The translations under genes were made by a program, and so were the position numbers. The notes under the pieces were generated by a model, which worked only from the letters and a program-made list of their open reading frames with translations, had not been told where the DNA came from and ran no database searches. From Acanthosepion esculentum (Eukaryota > Mollusca > Cephalopoda > Sepiida > Sepiidae), in NCBI GenBank assembly GCA_964036315.1, contig CAXIWW010000817.1, positions 5,925,501 through 5,989,500 on the forward strand: 64,000 nucleotides of DNA, read 5' to 3'. Of the stretch, positions 47,876-58,560 are shown one piece after another (the stretch's first letter is position 1; every line of letters begins with the position of its first letter).

Positions 47876-47897
47876 GTTGGTGTCCAATTGTCTGGAA
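47876..47897. repeat. 22-bp fragment of S280 at the right edge of satellite G
   Basis: The last G monomer runs through GATCTGTTGG and switches into GGTGTCCAATTGTCTGGAAT, which is the interior of S280 (33501-33521 in copy 1, one mismatch). It then switches again into the start of the full S280 copy 2. TTGG is shared at the first join and GGAATT at the second, so both joins look like microhomology breakpoints. Confidence 0.7.
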
Positions 47898-48178
47898 TTT
47901 CATTTGGTCAGATAGTAAAAAGTACAGCTTTCACCAGGTGCGCGGTATGTCGTCTGACAATTTACTGCGTCCGAATTCCAGTGTGCACAATAAGACTGCA
48001 ATTCTAATTTTGCCTTTTTATAGAATCCACAAAATATTGCTGTCCAATTTTCGGGAATATCTTGCCTTATTCATAATTACAAAAGCTTTTTCGTCACCTT
48101 GATTATAGTCGAGTCTAAATTCAAAGGTATGGGGACTAATGTTAGCTCATTTGCGGAAATTGTCATGCGTCCCTAAAC
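47898..48178. repeat. S280 element, copy 2 (right flank of satellite G)
   Basis: A 281-bp direct copy of 33363-33642, ending GTCATGCGTCCCTAAAC. On the minus strand it has an ATG-started 29-codon frame (48166-48077). After TAA and TGA in that same frame comes a 56-codon open stretch (48070-47903) ending in TGA at 47902-47900, with four cysteines. The 29-codon frame is also open in copy 1, but 8 of its 10 changed codons alter the amino acid, as expected without coding constraint. The longer stretch is broken in copy 1. The best reading is a non-coding or decayed sequence. Confidence 0.85.
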
Positions 48179-48275
48179 TGGGAAATCAGTCATATTTCAC
48201 TTGTTTATAAATTTTTCCAGTAAAATAAATATTTTCAAATGGGTATCAAATTGTGTGCAATTATTTGATTTGTCG
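48179..48275. other. Single-copy AT-rich spacer
   Basis: This 97-bp stretch lies between S280 copy 2 and inverted satellite E (TGGGAAATCAGTC to TTATTTGATTTGTC). It matches none of the four satellites and has no counterpart next to S280 copy 1. No frame, promoter or RNA structure can be supported. It is one of very few non-repetitive stretches outside the retrotransposon. Confidence 0.6.
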
Positions 48276-48869
48276 GCCGCTACAAATCGACATATCCTGG
48301 CTCTTTTGTGACAGCTTCCTTACAAGCAGTCTCAGGCAGCCGCTAGTCCACTTCTCCTGACTTTTTGTGCCAATTGCCTTACAAGCAATCCCAGGCTGCT
48401 ATGAACCGATTTCTCATGGCTCATTTGTGGCATCTGCCTTACAAGCATTCTCAGGCTGCAGCAATATGAATTCTCCTGGCTTTTTGTGCGAATTGCCTTA
48501 CAAGCAATCCCAGGCGCGTACGAGCCGATTTCTCCAGGCTCTTTTGTGGCAACTGCCTTACAAGAAATCTCAGGCTGCTACAAGCCGAAGTCTCCTGGGG
48601 CTTTTGTGACAACTGCCTTACAAACAATGCCAGGGTGCTACGAGCCGACTTCTCCTGACTCTTTTGTGAAAACTGCCTTACAAGTAATATCAGGCTGCTA
48701 CAAAACGACATCTACTGTCTCTTTTGTGAAACTGCCTTACAAGCAATCTCAGGCCGCTACAAGCCGAATACGCCTGACTCTTTTGTGAAATTGCCTTGCA
48801 AGCAATATCAGGCTGCTACAAATCGTCATCTCCTTCTCTTTTGTGAAAACTGCCTAAAAGTAATCTCAG
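48276..48869 (-). repeat. Satellite E, inverted block
   Basis: About ten 60-bp monomers of the 30443-33362 family on the minus strand (CTTACAAGCAATCTCAGGC, CTCTTTTGTGACAACTGCC). They include the distinctive variant with GAATTCATATTGCTGCAGCC (minus strand, near 48450-48475), also present near 30850, 49078 and 49733. The block ends at AAGTAATCTCAG (48869). Confidence 0.93.
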
Positions 48870-50112
48870 TAAGGCTGTTGTCACAAAAAAGCCCGACGTA
48901 TTCGGCTTGTAGCAGGCTGAGATTGATTGTAAGGCAGTTTTAAAAAAAGAGACAGGAGATGTCGTTTTGTAGGAGTCTGAGATTGCTTTTAAGGCAGTTT
49001 TCACAAAAGAGACAAGAGAAGTCGGTTCGTAGACGACTGGGCTTGCTTGTAAGTCAATACGCACAAAAAGCCAGGAGAATTCATATTGCTGCAGCCTGAG
49101 AATGCTTGTAAGGCAGATACCACAAATGAGCCAGGAGAAATCGGTTCGTAGCAGCCGGGGATTGCTTGTAAGGCAATTAGCACAAAAAATCAGGAGAATT
49201 GGACTAACGGCAGCCTGAGATTGCTTGTAAAGCAGTTGTGACAAAAGAGCCAGGATATGTCGATTTGTAGCGGCCTGAGATTGCTTGTAAGGCAGTTACC
49301 ACAAAAGAGCCAGGAGAAATCGGCACTTAGCCGCCTGGGATTGCTTTTAAGGCAATTGGCACAAAAAGTCAGGAGAACTGTGCTGGCGGCAGACTGAGAT
49401 TGCTTGTAAGGCAGTTGTCACAAAAGAGAAGGAGATGACGATTTGTAGCAGCCTGATAGTACTTGCAATGCAATTTCACAAATGAGCCAGGCGTATTCGG
49501 CTTGTATCGGCCTGAGATTGCTTGTAAGGCAGTTTCACAAAAGAGAGAGGAGATGTCGTCATGTAGCACCCTGATATTACTTGTAAGGCAGTTTTCACAA
49601 AAGAGCCAAGAGAAGTCGTCTCATAGAAGCCTGACATTTCTTGTAAGGCAGTTGCCACAAAATGGCCAGGAGAAAACGGCTCGTAGTCGCCTGGGATTGC
49701 TTGTAAGACAATTCGCACAAAAAGCCAAAGGAATTCATATTGCTGCAGCCTGAGAATGCTTGTAAGGTAGTTGTAACAAAAGATCCAGCATATGTCGATT
49801 TGTAGCGGCCTGAGATTCTTGTAAGGCAGTTTCACAAAAGAGCCATGCGTATTCGGCTTGTAGCAGGCTGAGATTGCTTGTAAGGCAGTTTAAAAAAAAG
49901 AGACAGGAGATGTCGTTTGTAGCAGCCTGAGATTGCTTTTAAGGCAGATTTCACAAAAGAGACAAGAGAAGTCGGTTCGTAGACGCCTGGGATTGCTTGT
50001 AAGGCAAATTGCACAAAAGAGCCAGGAGAATTCGGCTTGCAGCAGCCTGAGATTGCTTGTTTTGCAGTTGTCACAAATGAGCCATGATATGTCGATTTGT
50101 AGCAGCCTGACA
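48870..50112 (+). repeat. Satellite E, forward block 2
   Basis: About 20 monomers of 60 bp in the forward orientation, joined tail-to-tail with the inverted block at 48869/48870. A longer-range repeat is visible: 48894-49036 and 49846-49993 share TTTAAAAAAAGAGACAGGAG and GAGAAGTCGGTTCGTAGACG, about 950 bp apart. The block ends at GTAGCAGCCTGACATG, where satellite H starts without a spacer. Confidence 0.93.
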
Positions 50113-53100
50113 TGTGTTGGGGGTCGTATGCGTGGGACTTTCTGGGACTGTCCCCTGGGTGGGGGTGTCGTCTGCGTAGGACATTGTGGGACTGGGGGTC
50201 GTCTGCGTGGGACTTTCTGGGACTGGGGGTTGACCGCGTGGGACTTTCTCGGACAGTCTCCAGGGTGGGGGGTCGTCTTTTTGGGACGTTCTGGGACTGT
50301 CTCCTGGGTGGAGGGTCTTCTTCGTGGGACTTTCTCGGACTGGGGCTCGTCGGCGTGGGACTTTCTGGGATTGGGGATCGTCTGCGTGGGACTTTCTGGG
50401 ACTGTCTCCTGGGTGGGGGGTCGTCTGCGTGGGACTTTCTGGGACTGTGGGTTGTCAAAGTGGGACTTTCTGGGACTGTCTCCTGGGTGGGGGTCGTCTG
50501 CGTGGGACTTTCTGGGACTGTCTCCTGTGTGGGGGGTAGTCTGCGTGGGACTTTCTGGGACTGTCTCCTGGGTGGGTAGTCGTCTGCTTGGGACTTTCTG
50601 AGACAGGGGGTCGTCTGCGTGGGTCTTTCTGGTACTGACTCCTGGGTGGGGGTCCGTCTGCGTGGGACTTTCTGGGACTGTCTCCTGAGTGGAGGGTCCT
50701 CTGCGTGGGAATTTTGGGACTGGGTGTCATCTGCGTGGGACTTTCTGGGACAGGGGGTCTTCTGCGTGGGACTTTCTGGGACTGGGGTTCATCTTCGTGG
50801 GACATTCTGGGACTGGGGGTTGTCTGCGTGGGACTTTCAGGGACACTCTTCTGGATGGGGGATCGTCTGCGTGGGATTTTCTGGGACTGTCTCCTTGGTG
50901 GGGGGCGTCTGCGTGGGACATTCTGGGACTGTGGGTCTTCTGCGTGGGACTTTCTGGTACTGTCTCCTGGGTGGGGTGTCGTCTGCGTGGGACTTTGTGG
51001 GACTGGTGGTCGTCTGCGTGGGACTTTCTGGGACTGGGTGTCGTCTGCGTGTTACTTTCTGGGACTGTCTCCTGGGTGGGGATTCGTCTGCCTGGGACTT
51101 TCTGAGACTGGGTGTCATCTGCGTGGTAGTTTCTGGGACTGTCTCCTGGGTGGGGGTAGTCTGCGTGGGACTTTCTGGGACTGGGCTCCTCTGCGTGGGA
51201 CTTTCTGGGACTTTCTCCTCGGTGGGGAGTCGTCTGCGTGGGACTTTCTGGGACTGGGGGTTGTCTGCGTGGGACTTTCAGGGACTCTCTTCTGGGTGGG
51301 GGATCGTCTGCGTGGGACTTTCTGGGACTGTCTACTTGGTGGGGGGCGTCTGCGTGCGACATTCTGGGACTGTGGGTCGTCTGCGTGGGACTTTCTGGGA
51401 CTGTCTTCTGGGTGGGGATGCGTCTGCCTGGGACTTTCTGAGACTGGGTGTCATCTGCGTGGTAGTTTCTGGGACTGTCTCCTGGGTGGGGGTCGTCTGC
51501 GTTGGACGTTGTTGGACTGGTAGTCGTCTGCGTGGGACTTTCTGGGACTGGGGGTCGTCTGGGTGTTACTTTCTGGGACAGTCTCCTGGGTGGTGGGTCG
51601 TCTGTATGGGACTTTCTAGGACTCGGTGTCGTCTGCGTGGATCTTTTTTGGACTCTCTCCTGGGTGGGGCGTCGTCTGCTTGGGACTTTCTGGGACTGTC
51701 TCCTGGGTGGGGATGCGTCTGCCTGGGACTTTCTGAGACTGGGTGTCATCTGCGTGGTAGTTTCTGGGACTGTCTCCTGGGTGGGGGTCGTCTGCGTGGG
51801 ACTTTCTTGGACTGGGCTCGTCTGCGTGGGACTTTCTGGGACTTTCTCCTGGGTGGGGGGTCGTCTGCGTGGGACTTTCTGGGACTGTCTCCTGGGTGGG
51901 GAAAGTCTGCGTGGGACTTTCTGGGACTGGGGTCGTCTGCGTGGGTCTTTCTGGGACTGTTTGCTGGGTGGGGGTTCGTCTGCGTGGGACTTTCTGGGAC
52001 TGTCTCCTGCGTGGGAGGTCGTCTGCTTGGGACTTTCAGGGACTGGGTGTCTTCTGCGCGGGAGTTTCTGGGACAGTCTCCTGGGTGGGGTTCGTCTGCG
52101 TGGGAATTTCTGGGACTGGGGGGCGTCTGCATGGGACTTTCTGGGACAGTGGGTCGTCTCCGTGGGACTTTCTGGGACTGTCTCATGGGTGGGGGGGTCG
52201 TCTGCGTGGGACTTTCTGGGACTGTCACCTGCGTGGGAGGTCGTCTGCTTGGGACTTTCAGGGACTGGGTGTCGTCTGCGTGGGAGATTCTGGGACAGTC
52301 TCCTGGGTGGGGTTCGTCGGCGTGGGATTTTCTGGGACTGGGGGGCGTCTGCGTGGGACTTTCTGGGACAGTGGGTCGTCTCCGTGGGACTTTCTGGGAC
52401 TGTCTCATGGGTGGGGGGGTCGTCTGCGTGGGACTTTCTGGGACTGTCTCCTGGGTGGGGGGTCGTCTGCGTGTGACTTTCTGGGACTGTCTCCTGGGTG
52501 GTGAGTCGTCTGCGTGGGACTTTCTGGGACTGGGGTCGTCTGCGTGGGTCTTTCTGGGACTGTCTCCTGGGTGGGGGTTCGTCTGCGTGGGACTTTCTGG
52601 GACTGTCTCCTGCGTGGGAGGTCGTCCTCTTGGGACTTTCAGTGACTGGGTGTCGTCTGCGTGGGAGTTTCTGGGACAGTCTCCTGGGTGTGGTTCGTCT
52701 GCGTTGGACTTTCTGGGACTGTGAGTCGTCACCGTGGGACTTTCTGGGACTGTCTCATGGGTGGGGGGGGTTCGTCTGCGTGGGACTTTCTGGGACTGTC
52801 TCCTTGGTGGGGGGGTCGTCTGCGTAGGCCATTGTGGGACTAGTGGTCGTGTGCGTGGGACATTCTGGGACTGGTGGTCGTCTGCATGTTACTTTCTGGG
52901 ACTGTCTCATGGGTGGGGGGTCGTCTGTATGGGACTTTCTGGGACTGGGGGTCGTCTGCGTGGGACTTTCTGGGACTTTCTCCTGGGTGGGGGTTCGTCT
53001 GCGTGGGACTTTCTGGGACTGTCTCCTGCGTGGGAGGTCGTCTTCTTGGGACTTTCAGGGACTGGGTGTCGTCTGCGTGGGACTTTCTGGGACTCTCTCC

Positions 53101-54259
53101 TGGGTGGGGGTCGTCTGCGTGGGACGTTCTGGGACTGGGCTCGTCTGCGTGGGACTTTCTGGGACTGTCTCCTCGGTGGGAAGTCGTCTGCGTGGGACTT
53201 TCTGGGACTGGGGGTTGTCTGCGTGGGACTTTCAGGGACTCTCTTCTGGGTGGGGGATCGTCTGCGTGGGACTTTCTGGGACTGTCTCCTTGGTGGGGGG
53301 CGTCTGCGTGCGACATTCTGGGACTGTGGGTCGTCTGCGTGGGACTTTCTGGGACTGTCTCCTGTGTGGGGGGTCGTGTGTATGGGACTTTCTAGGACTC
53401 GGTGTCGTCTCCGTGGATCTTTTTTGGACTCTCTCCTGGGTGGGGCGTCGTCTGCTTGGGACTTTCTGGGACTGTCTCCTGGGTGGGGATGCGTCTGCCT
53501 GGGACTTTCTGAGACTGGGTGTCATCTGCGTGGTAGTTTCTGGGACTGTCTCCTGGGTGGGGGTCGTCTGCGTGGGACTTTCTTGGACTGGGCTCGTCTG
53601 CGTGGGACTTTCTGGGACTTTCTCCTGGGTGGGGGGTCGTCTGCGTGGGACTTTCTGGGACTGTCTCCTGGGTGGGGAGTCGTCTGCGTGGGACTTTCTG
53701 GGACTGGGGTCGTCTGCGTGGGTCTTTCTGGGACAGTTTGCTGGGTGGGGGTTCGTCTGCGTGGGTCTTTCTGGGACTGTCTCCTGCGTGGGAGCTCGTC
53801 TGCTTGGGACTTTCAGGGACTGGGTGTCTTCTGCGCGGGAGTTTCTGGGACAGTCTCCTGGGTGGGGTTCGTCTGCGTGGGACTTTCTGGGACTGGGGGG
53901 CGTCTGCGTGGGACTTTCTGGGACAGTGGGTCGTCTCCGTGGGACTTTCTGGGACTGTCTCATGGGTGGGGGGGTCGTCTGCGTGGGACTTTCTGGGACT
54001 GTCTCCTTGGTGGGGGGGGGTCGTCTGCGTAGGACATTGTGGGACTCGTGGTCGTGTGCGTGGGACATTCTGGGACTCGTGCTCTTCTGCGTGTTACTTT
54101 CTGGGACTGTCTCCTGGGTGGGGGGTCGTCTGTATGGGACTTTCTTGGACTCGGGGTCGTCTGCGTGGGTCTTTCTTGGACTCTTTCCTGGGTGGGGGGT
54201 CGTCTGCGTGGGACTTTCTAGGACTGTCTCCTGCGTGGGAGGTCGTCTGCTTGGGACAT

Positions 54260-57200
54260 TCAGGGACTGGGTGTCGTCTGCGTGGGACTTTCTGGGACAG
54301 TCTCCTGGGTGGGGTTCGTCCGCGTGGGACTTTCTGGGACTGGGGGTCGTCTGCGTGGGACTTTCTGGGACTGTCTCCTGGGTGGGGGGTAGTCTGCGTG
54401 GGACTTTCTGGGACTGTCTCCTGGGTGGGGAGTCGTCTGCTTGGGACTTTCTGAGACAGGGGGTCGTCTGCGTGGGTCTTTCTTGTACTGACTCCTGGGT
54501 GGGGGTCCGTCTGCGTGGGACTTGCTGGGACTGTCTCCTGAGTGGAGGGTCCTCTGCGTGGGATTTTCTGGGACTGGGTGTCGTCTGCGTGGGACTTTCT
54601 GGGACAGGGGGTCTTCTGCGTGGGACATTCTGGGACTGGGGTTCGTCTTCGTGGGACTTTCTGGGACTGGGGGTTGTCTACGTGGGACTTTCAGTGACTC
54701 GCTTCTGGGTGGGGGATCGTCTGCGTGGGACTTTCTGGGACTGTCTCCTTGGTGGGGGGCGTCTGCGTGGGACATTCTGGGACTGTGGGTCGTCTGCGTG
54801 GGACATTCTGGGACAATCTCCTGGGTGGGGGGTCGTCTGCGTGGGACTTTGTGGGACTGGTGGTCGTCTGCGTGGGACTTTCTGGGACTGGGGGTCGTCT
54901 GCGTGTTACTTTCTGGGACTGTCTCCTGGGTGGGGGGTCGTCTGTATGGGACTTTCTAGGACTCGGGGTCGTCTGCGTGGATCTTTTTTGGACTCTCTCC
55001 TAGGTGGGGGGTCTTCTGCGTGGGACTTTCTGGGACTGGGCTCGTCTGCGTCGGACTTTCTGGGACTGTCTCCTTGGTGAGTGGTAGTCTGCGTGGGACA
55101 TTCTGGGACTGTCTCCTGGGTGGGTGTTCGTCTGCGTGGGATATTCTGGGATTGGGGATCGTCTGCGTGGGACTTGCTGGGACACTATCCTGTCTGGGAG
55201 TCGTCTGCGTGGGACTTTCTGGGACTGTCTCCTGGGTGGGGATTCGTCTGCCTGGGACTTTCTGAGACTGGGTGTCATCTGCATTGTAGTTTCTGGGACT
55301 GTCTCCTGGGTGGAGGTCGTCTGCGTGGGACTTTCTGGGACTGGCCTCCTCTGCGTGGGACTTTCTGGGCCTTTCTCCTGGGTGGGGGTTCGTCTGCGTG
55401 GGACTTTCTGGGACTGTCTCCTGCGTGGGAGGTCGTCTTCTTGGGACTTTCAGGGACTGGGTGTCGTCTGCGTGGGACTTTATGGGACTGTCTCCTGGGT
55501 GGGGGTCGTCTGCGTGGTACTTTCTGGGACTGGGCTCGTCTGCGTGGGACTTACTGGGACTGTCTCCTCGGTGGGGAGTCGTCTGCGTGGGACTTTCTGG
55601 GACTGGGGGTTGTCTGCGTGGGACTTTCTGGGACTCTCTTCTGGGTGGGGGATCGTCTGCGTGGGACTTTCTAGGACTGTCTCCTTGGTGGGGGGCGTCT
55701 GCGTGCGACATTCTGGGACTGTGGGTCGTCTGCGTGGGACTTTCTGGGACTGGGTGTCGTCTGCGTGTTACTTTCTGGGACTGTCTCCTGGGTGGGGATT
55801 CGTCTGCCTGGGAATTTCTGAGACTGGGTGTCATCTGCATTGTAGTTTCTGGGACTGTCTCCTGGGTGGGGGTCGTCTGCGTGGGACTTTCTGGGACTGG
55901 GCTCCTCTGCGTGGGTCTTTCTGGGACTGTCTCCTCGGTGGGGAGTCGTCTGCGTGGGACTTTCTGGGACTGGGGGTTGTCTGCGTGGGACTTTCAGGGA
56001 CTCTCTTCTGGGTGGGGGATCGTCTGCGTGGGACTTTCTGGGACTGTCTCCTTGGTGGGGGGCGTCTGCGTGCGACATTCTGGGACTGTGGGTCGTCTGC
56101 GTGGGACTTTCTGGGACTGTCTCCTGGGTGGGGGGGTCGTCTGCGTGGGACTTTGTTGGACTGGTGGTCGTCTGCGTGGGACTTTCTGGGACTGGGGGTC
56201 GTCTGGGTGTTACTTTCTGGGACAGTCTCCTGGGTGGGGGGTCGTCTGTATGGGACTTTCTAGGACTCGGTGTCGTCTGCGTGGATCTTTTTTGGACTCT
56301 CTCCTGGGTGGAGCGTCGTCTGCCTGGGACTTTCTGGGACTGTCTCCTGGGTGGGGATGCGTCTGCCTGGGACTTTCTGAGACTGGGTGTCATCTGCGTG
56401 GTAGTTTCTGGGACTGTCTCCTGGGTGGGTGTCGTCTGCGTGGGACTTTCTTGGACTGGGCTCGTCTGCGTGGGACTTTCTGGGACTTTCTCCTGGGTGG
56501 GGGGTCGTCTGCGTGGGACTTTCTGTGACTGTCTCCTGGGTGGGGAGTCGTCTGCGTGGGACTTTCTGGGACTGGGGTCGTCTGCGTGGTTCTTTCTGGG
56601 ACTGTCTGCTGGGTGGGGGTTCGTCTGCGTGGGACTTTCTTGGACTCGGGGTCGTCTGCGTGGGTCTTTATTGGACTCTCTCCTGGGTGGGGAGTCGTCT
56701 GCGTGGGACTTTCAGGGACTGGGGTTGTCTTCGTGGGTCTTTCTGGGACTGTCTCCTGGGTGGGGGTTCGTCTGCGTGGGACTTTCTGGGACTGTCTCCT
56801 GCGTGGGAGGTCGTTTGCTTGGGACTTTCAGGGACTGGGTGTCGTCTGCGTGGGACTTTCTGGGACAGTCTCCTGGGTGGGGTTCGTCTGCGTGGGACTT
56901 TCTGGGACTGGGGGTCGTCTGCGTGGTACTTTCTGGGACTGTCTCCTGGGTGGGGGGTAGTCTGCGTGGGACTTTCTGGGACTGTCTCCTGGGTGGGGAG
57001 TCGTCTGCTTGGGACTTTCTGAGACAGGGGGTCGTCTGCGTGGGTCTTTCTGGTACTGACTCCTGGGTGGAGGTCCGTCTGCGTGGGACTTGCTGGGACT
57101 GTCTCCTGAGTGGAGGGTCCTCTGCGTGGCATTTTCTGGGACTGGGTGTCGTCTGCGTGGGACTTTCTGGGACAGGGGGTCTTCTGCGTGGGACATTCTG

Positions 57201-57900
57201 GGACTGGGGTTCGTCTTCGTGGGACTTTCTGGGACTGGGGGTTGTCTACGTGGGACTTTCAGTGACTCTCTTCTGGGTGGGGGGCGTCTGCGTGGGACAT
57301 TCAGGGACTGTGGGTCGTCTGCGTGGGACATTCTGGGACAATCTCCTGGGTGGGGGGTCGTCTGGGTGGGACTTTGTGGGACTGGTGGTCGTCTGCGTGG
57401 GACTTTCTGGGACGGTGGGTCGTCTGCGTGTTACTTTCTGGGACTGTCTCCTGGGTGGGGGGTCGTCTGTATGGGACTTTCTAGGACTCGGGGTCGTCTG
57501 CGTGGATCTTTTTTGGACTCTCTCCTAGGTGGGGGGTCTTCTGCGTGGGACTTTCTGGGACTGGGCTCGTCTGCGTCGGACTTTCTGGGACTGTCTCCTT
57601 GGTGAGGGGTAGTCTGCGTGGGACTTTCTGGGACTGTCTCCTGGGTGGGTGTTCGTCTGCGTGGGATTTTCTGGGATTGGTGATCGTCTGCGTGGGACTT
57701 CCTGGGACACTCTCCTGTCTGGGAGTCGTCTGCGTGGGACTTTCTGGGACTGGGTGTCATCTGCATTGTAGTTTCTGGGACTGTCTCCTGGGTGGGGGTC
57801 GTCTGCGTGGGACTTTCTGGGACTGGGCTCCTCTGCGTGGGACTTTCTGGGACTTTCTCCTGGGTGGGGGTTCGTCTGCGTGGGACTTTCTGGGACTGTC
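54260..57900 (+). repeat. Older higher-order duplication, about 2.5 kb apart, in satellite H
   Basis: A run of units from about 54260 to 55400 recurs from about 56828 to 57900. The offset is 2568 at first, about 2525 after a loss of one unit near 57262, and about 2484 later. Shared rare variants include CTGAGTGGAGGGTCCTCTGC and TGTCATCTGCATTGTAG. A third partial copy of the first part lies at about 50460-50805. Changing offsets show that single units were lost after duplication. Confidence 0.7.
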
Positions 57901-58560
57901 TCCTGCGTGGGAGGTCGTCTTCTTGGGACTTTCAGGAACTGGGTGTCGTCTGCGTGGGTCTTTCTTGGACTGGGGGTTGTCTGCGTGGGACTTTCAGGGA
58001 CTCTCTTCTGGGTGGGGGATCGTCTGCGTGGGACTTTCTAGGACTGTCTCCTTGGTGGGGGGCGTCTGCGTGCGACATTCTGGGACTGTGGGTCGTCTGC
58101 GTGGGACTTTCTGGGACTGTCTCCTGGGTGGGGGGTCGTCTGCGTGGGACTTTCTGGGACTGGGGTCGTCTGGGTGTTACTTTCTGGGACAGTCTCCTCG
58201 GTGGGGGGTCGTCTGTATGGGACTTTCTAGGACTCGGTGTCGTCTGCGTGGATCTTTTTTGGACTCTCTCCTGGGTGGGGCGTCGTCTGCGTGGGACTTT
58301 CTGGGACTGTCTCCTGGGTGGGGATGCGTCTGCCTGGGACTTTCTGAGACTGGGTGTCATCTGCGTGGTAGTTTCTGGGACTGTCTCCTGGGTGGGGGTC
58401 GTCTGCGTGGGACTTTCTTGGACTGGGCTCGTCTGCGTGGGACTTTCTGGGACTTTCTCCTGGGTGTGGGGTCGTCTGTGTGGGATATCTAGGACTGTAT
58501 CCTGGGTGGTGTGTCGTCTGCATGGGACTTTCTGGGACTGGGGGTTGTCTGCATGGGTCT

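Noticed and set aside
33363..48178. S280 copies as LTRs of a giant retrotransposon carrying satellite G
   Set aside because: S280 lacks TG...CA ends, no flanking target duplication was found, no primer-binding site or gag/pol lies between the copies, and the copies differ by about 10%.
30269..50100. Frames of 60-208 codons in satellites E and G
   Set aside because: Periodic translations of 60-bp and 73-bp monomers with no domain and no start context. They follow satellite orientation and are duplicated with the satellite blocks.
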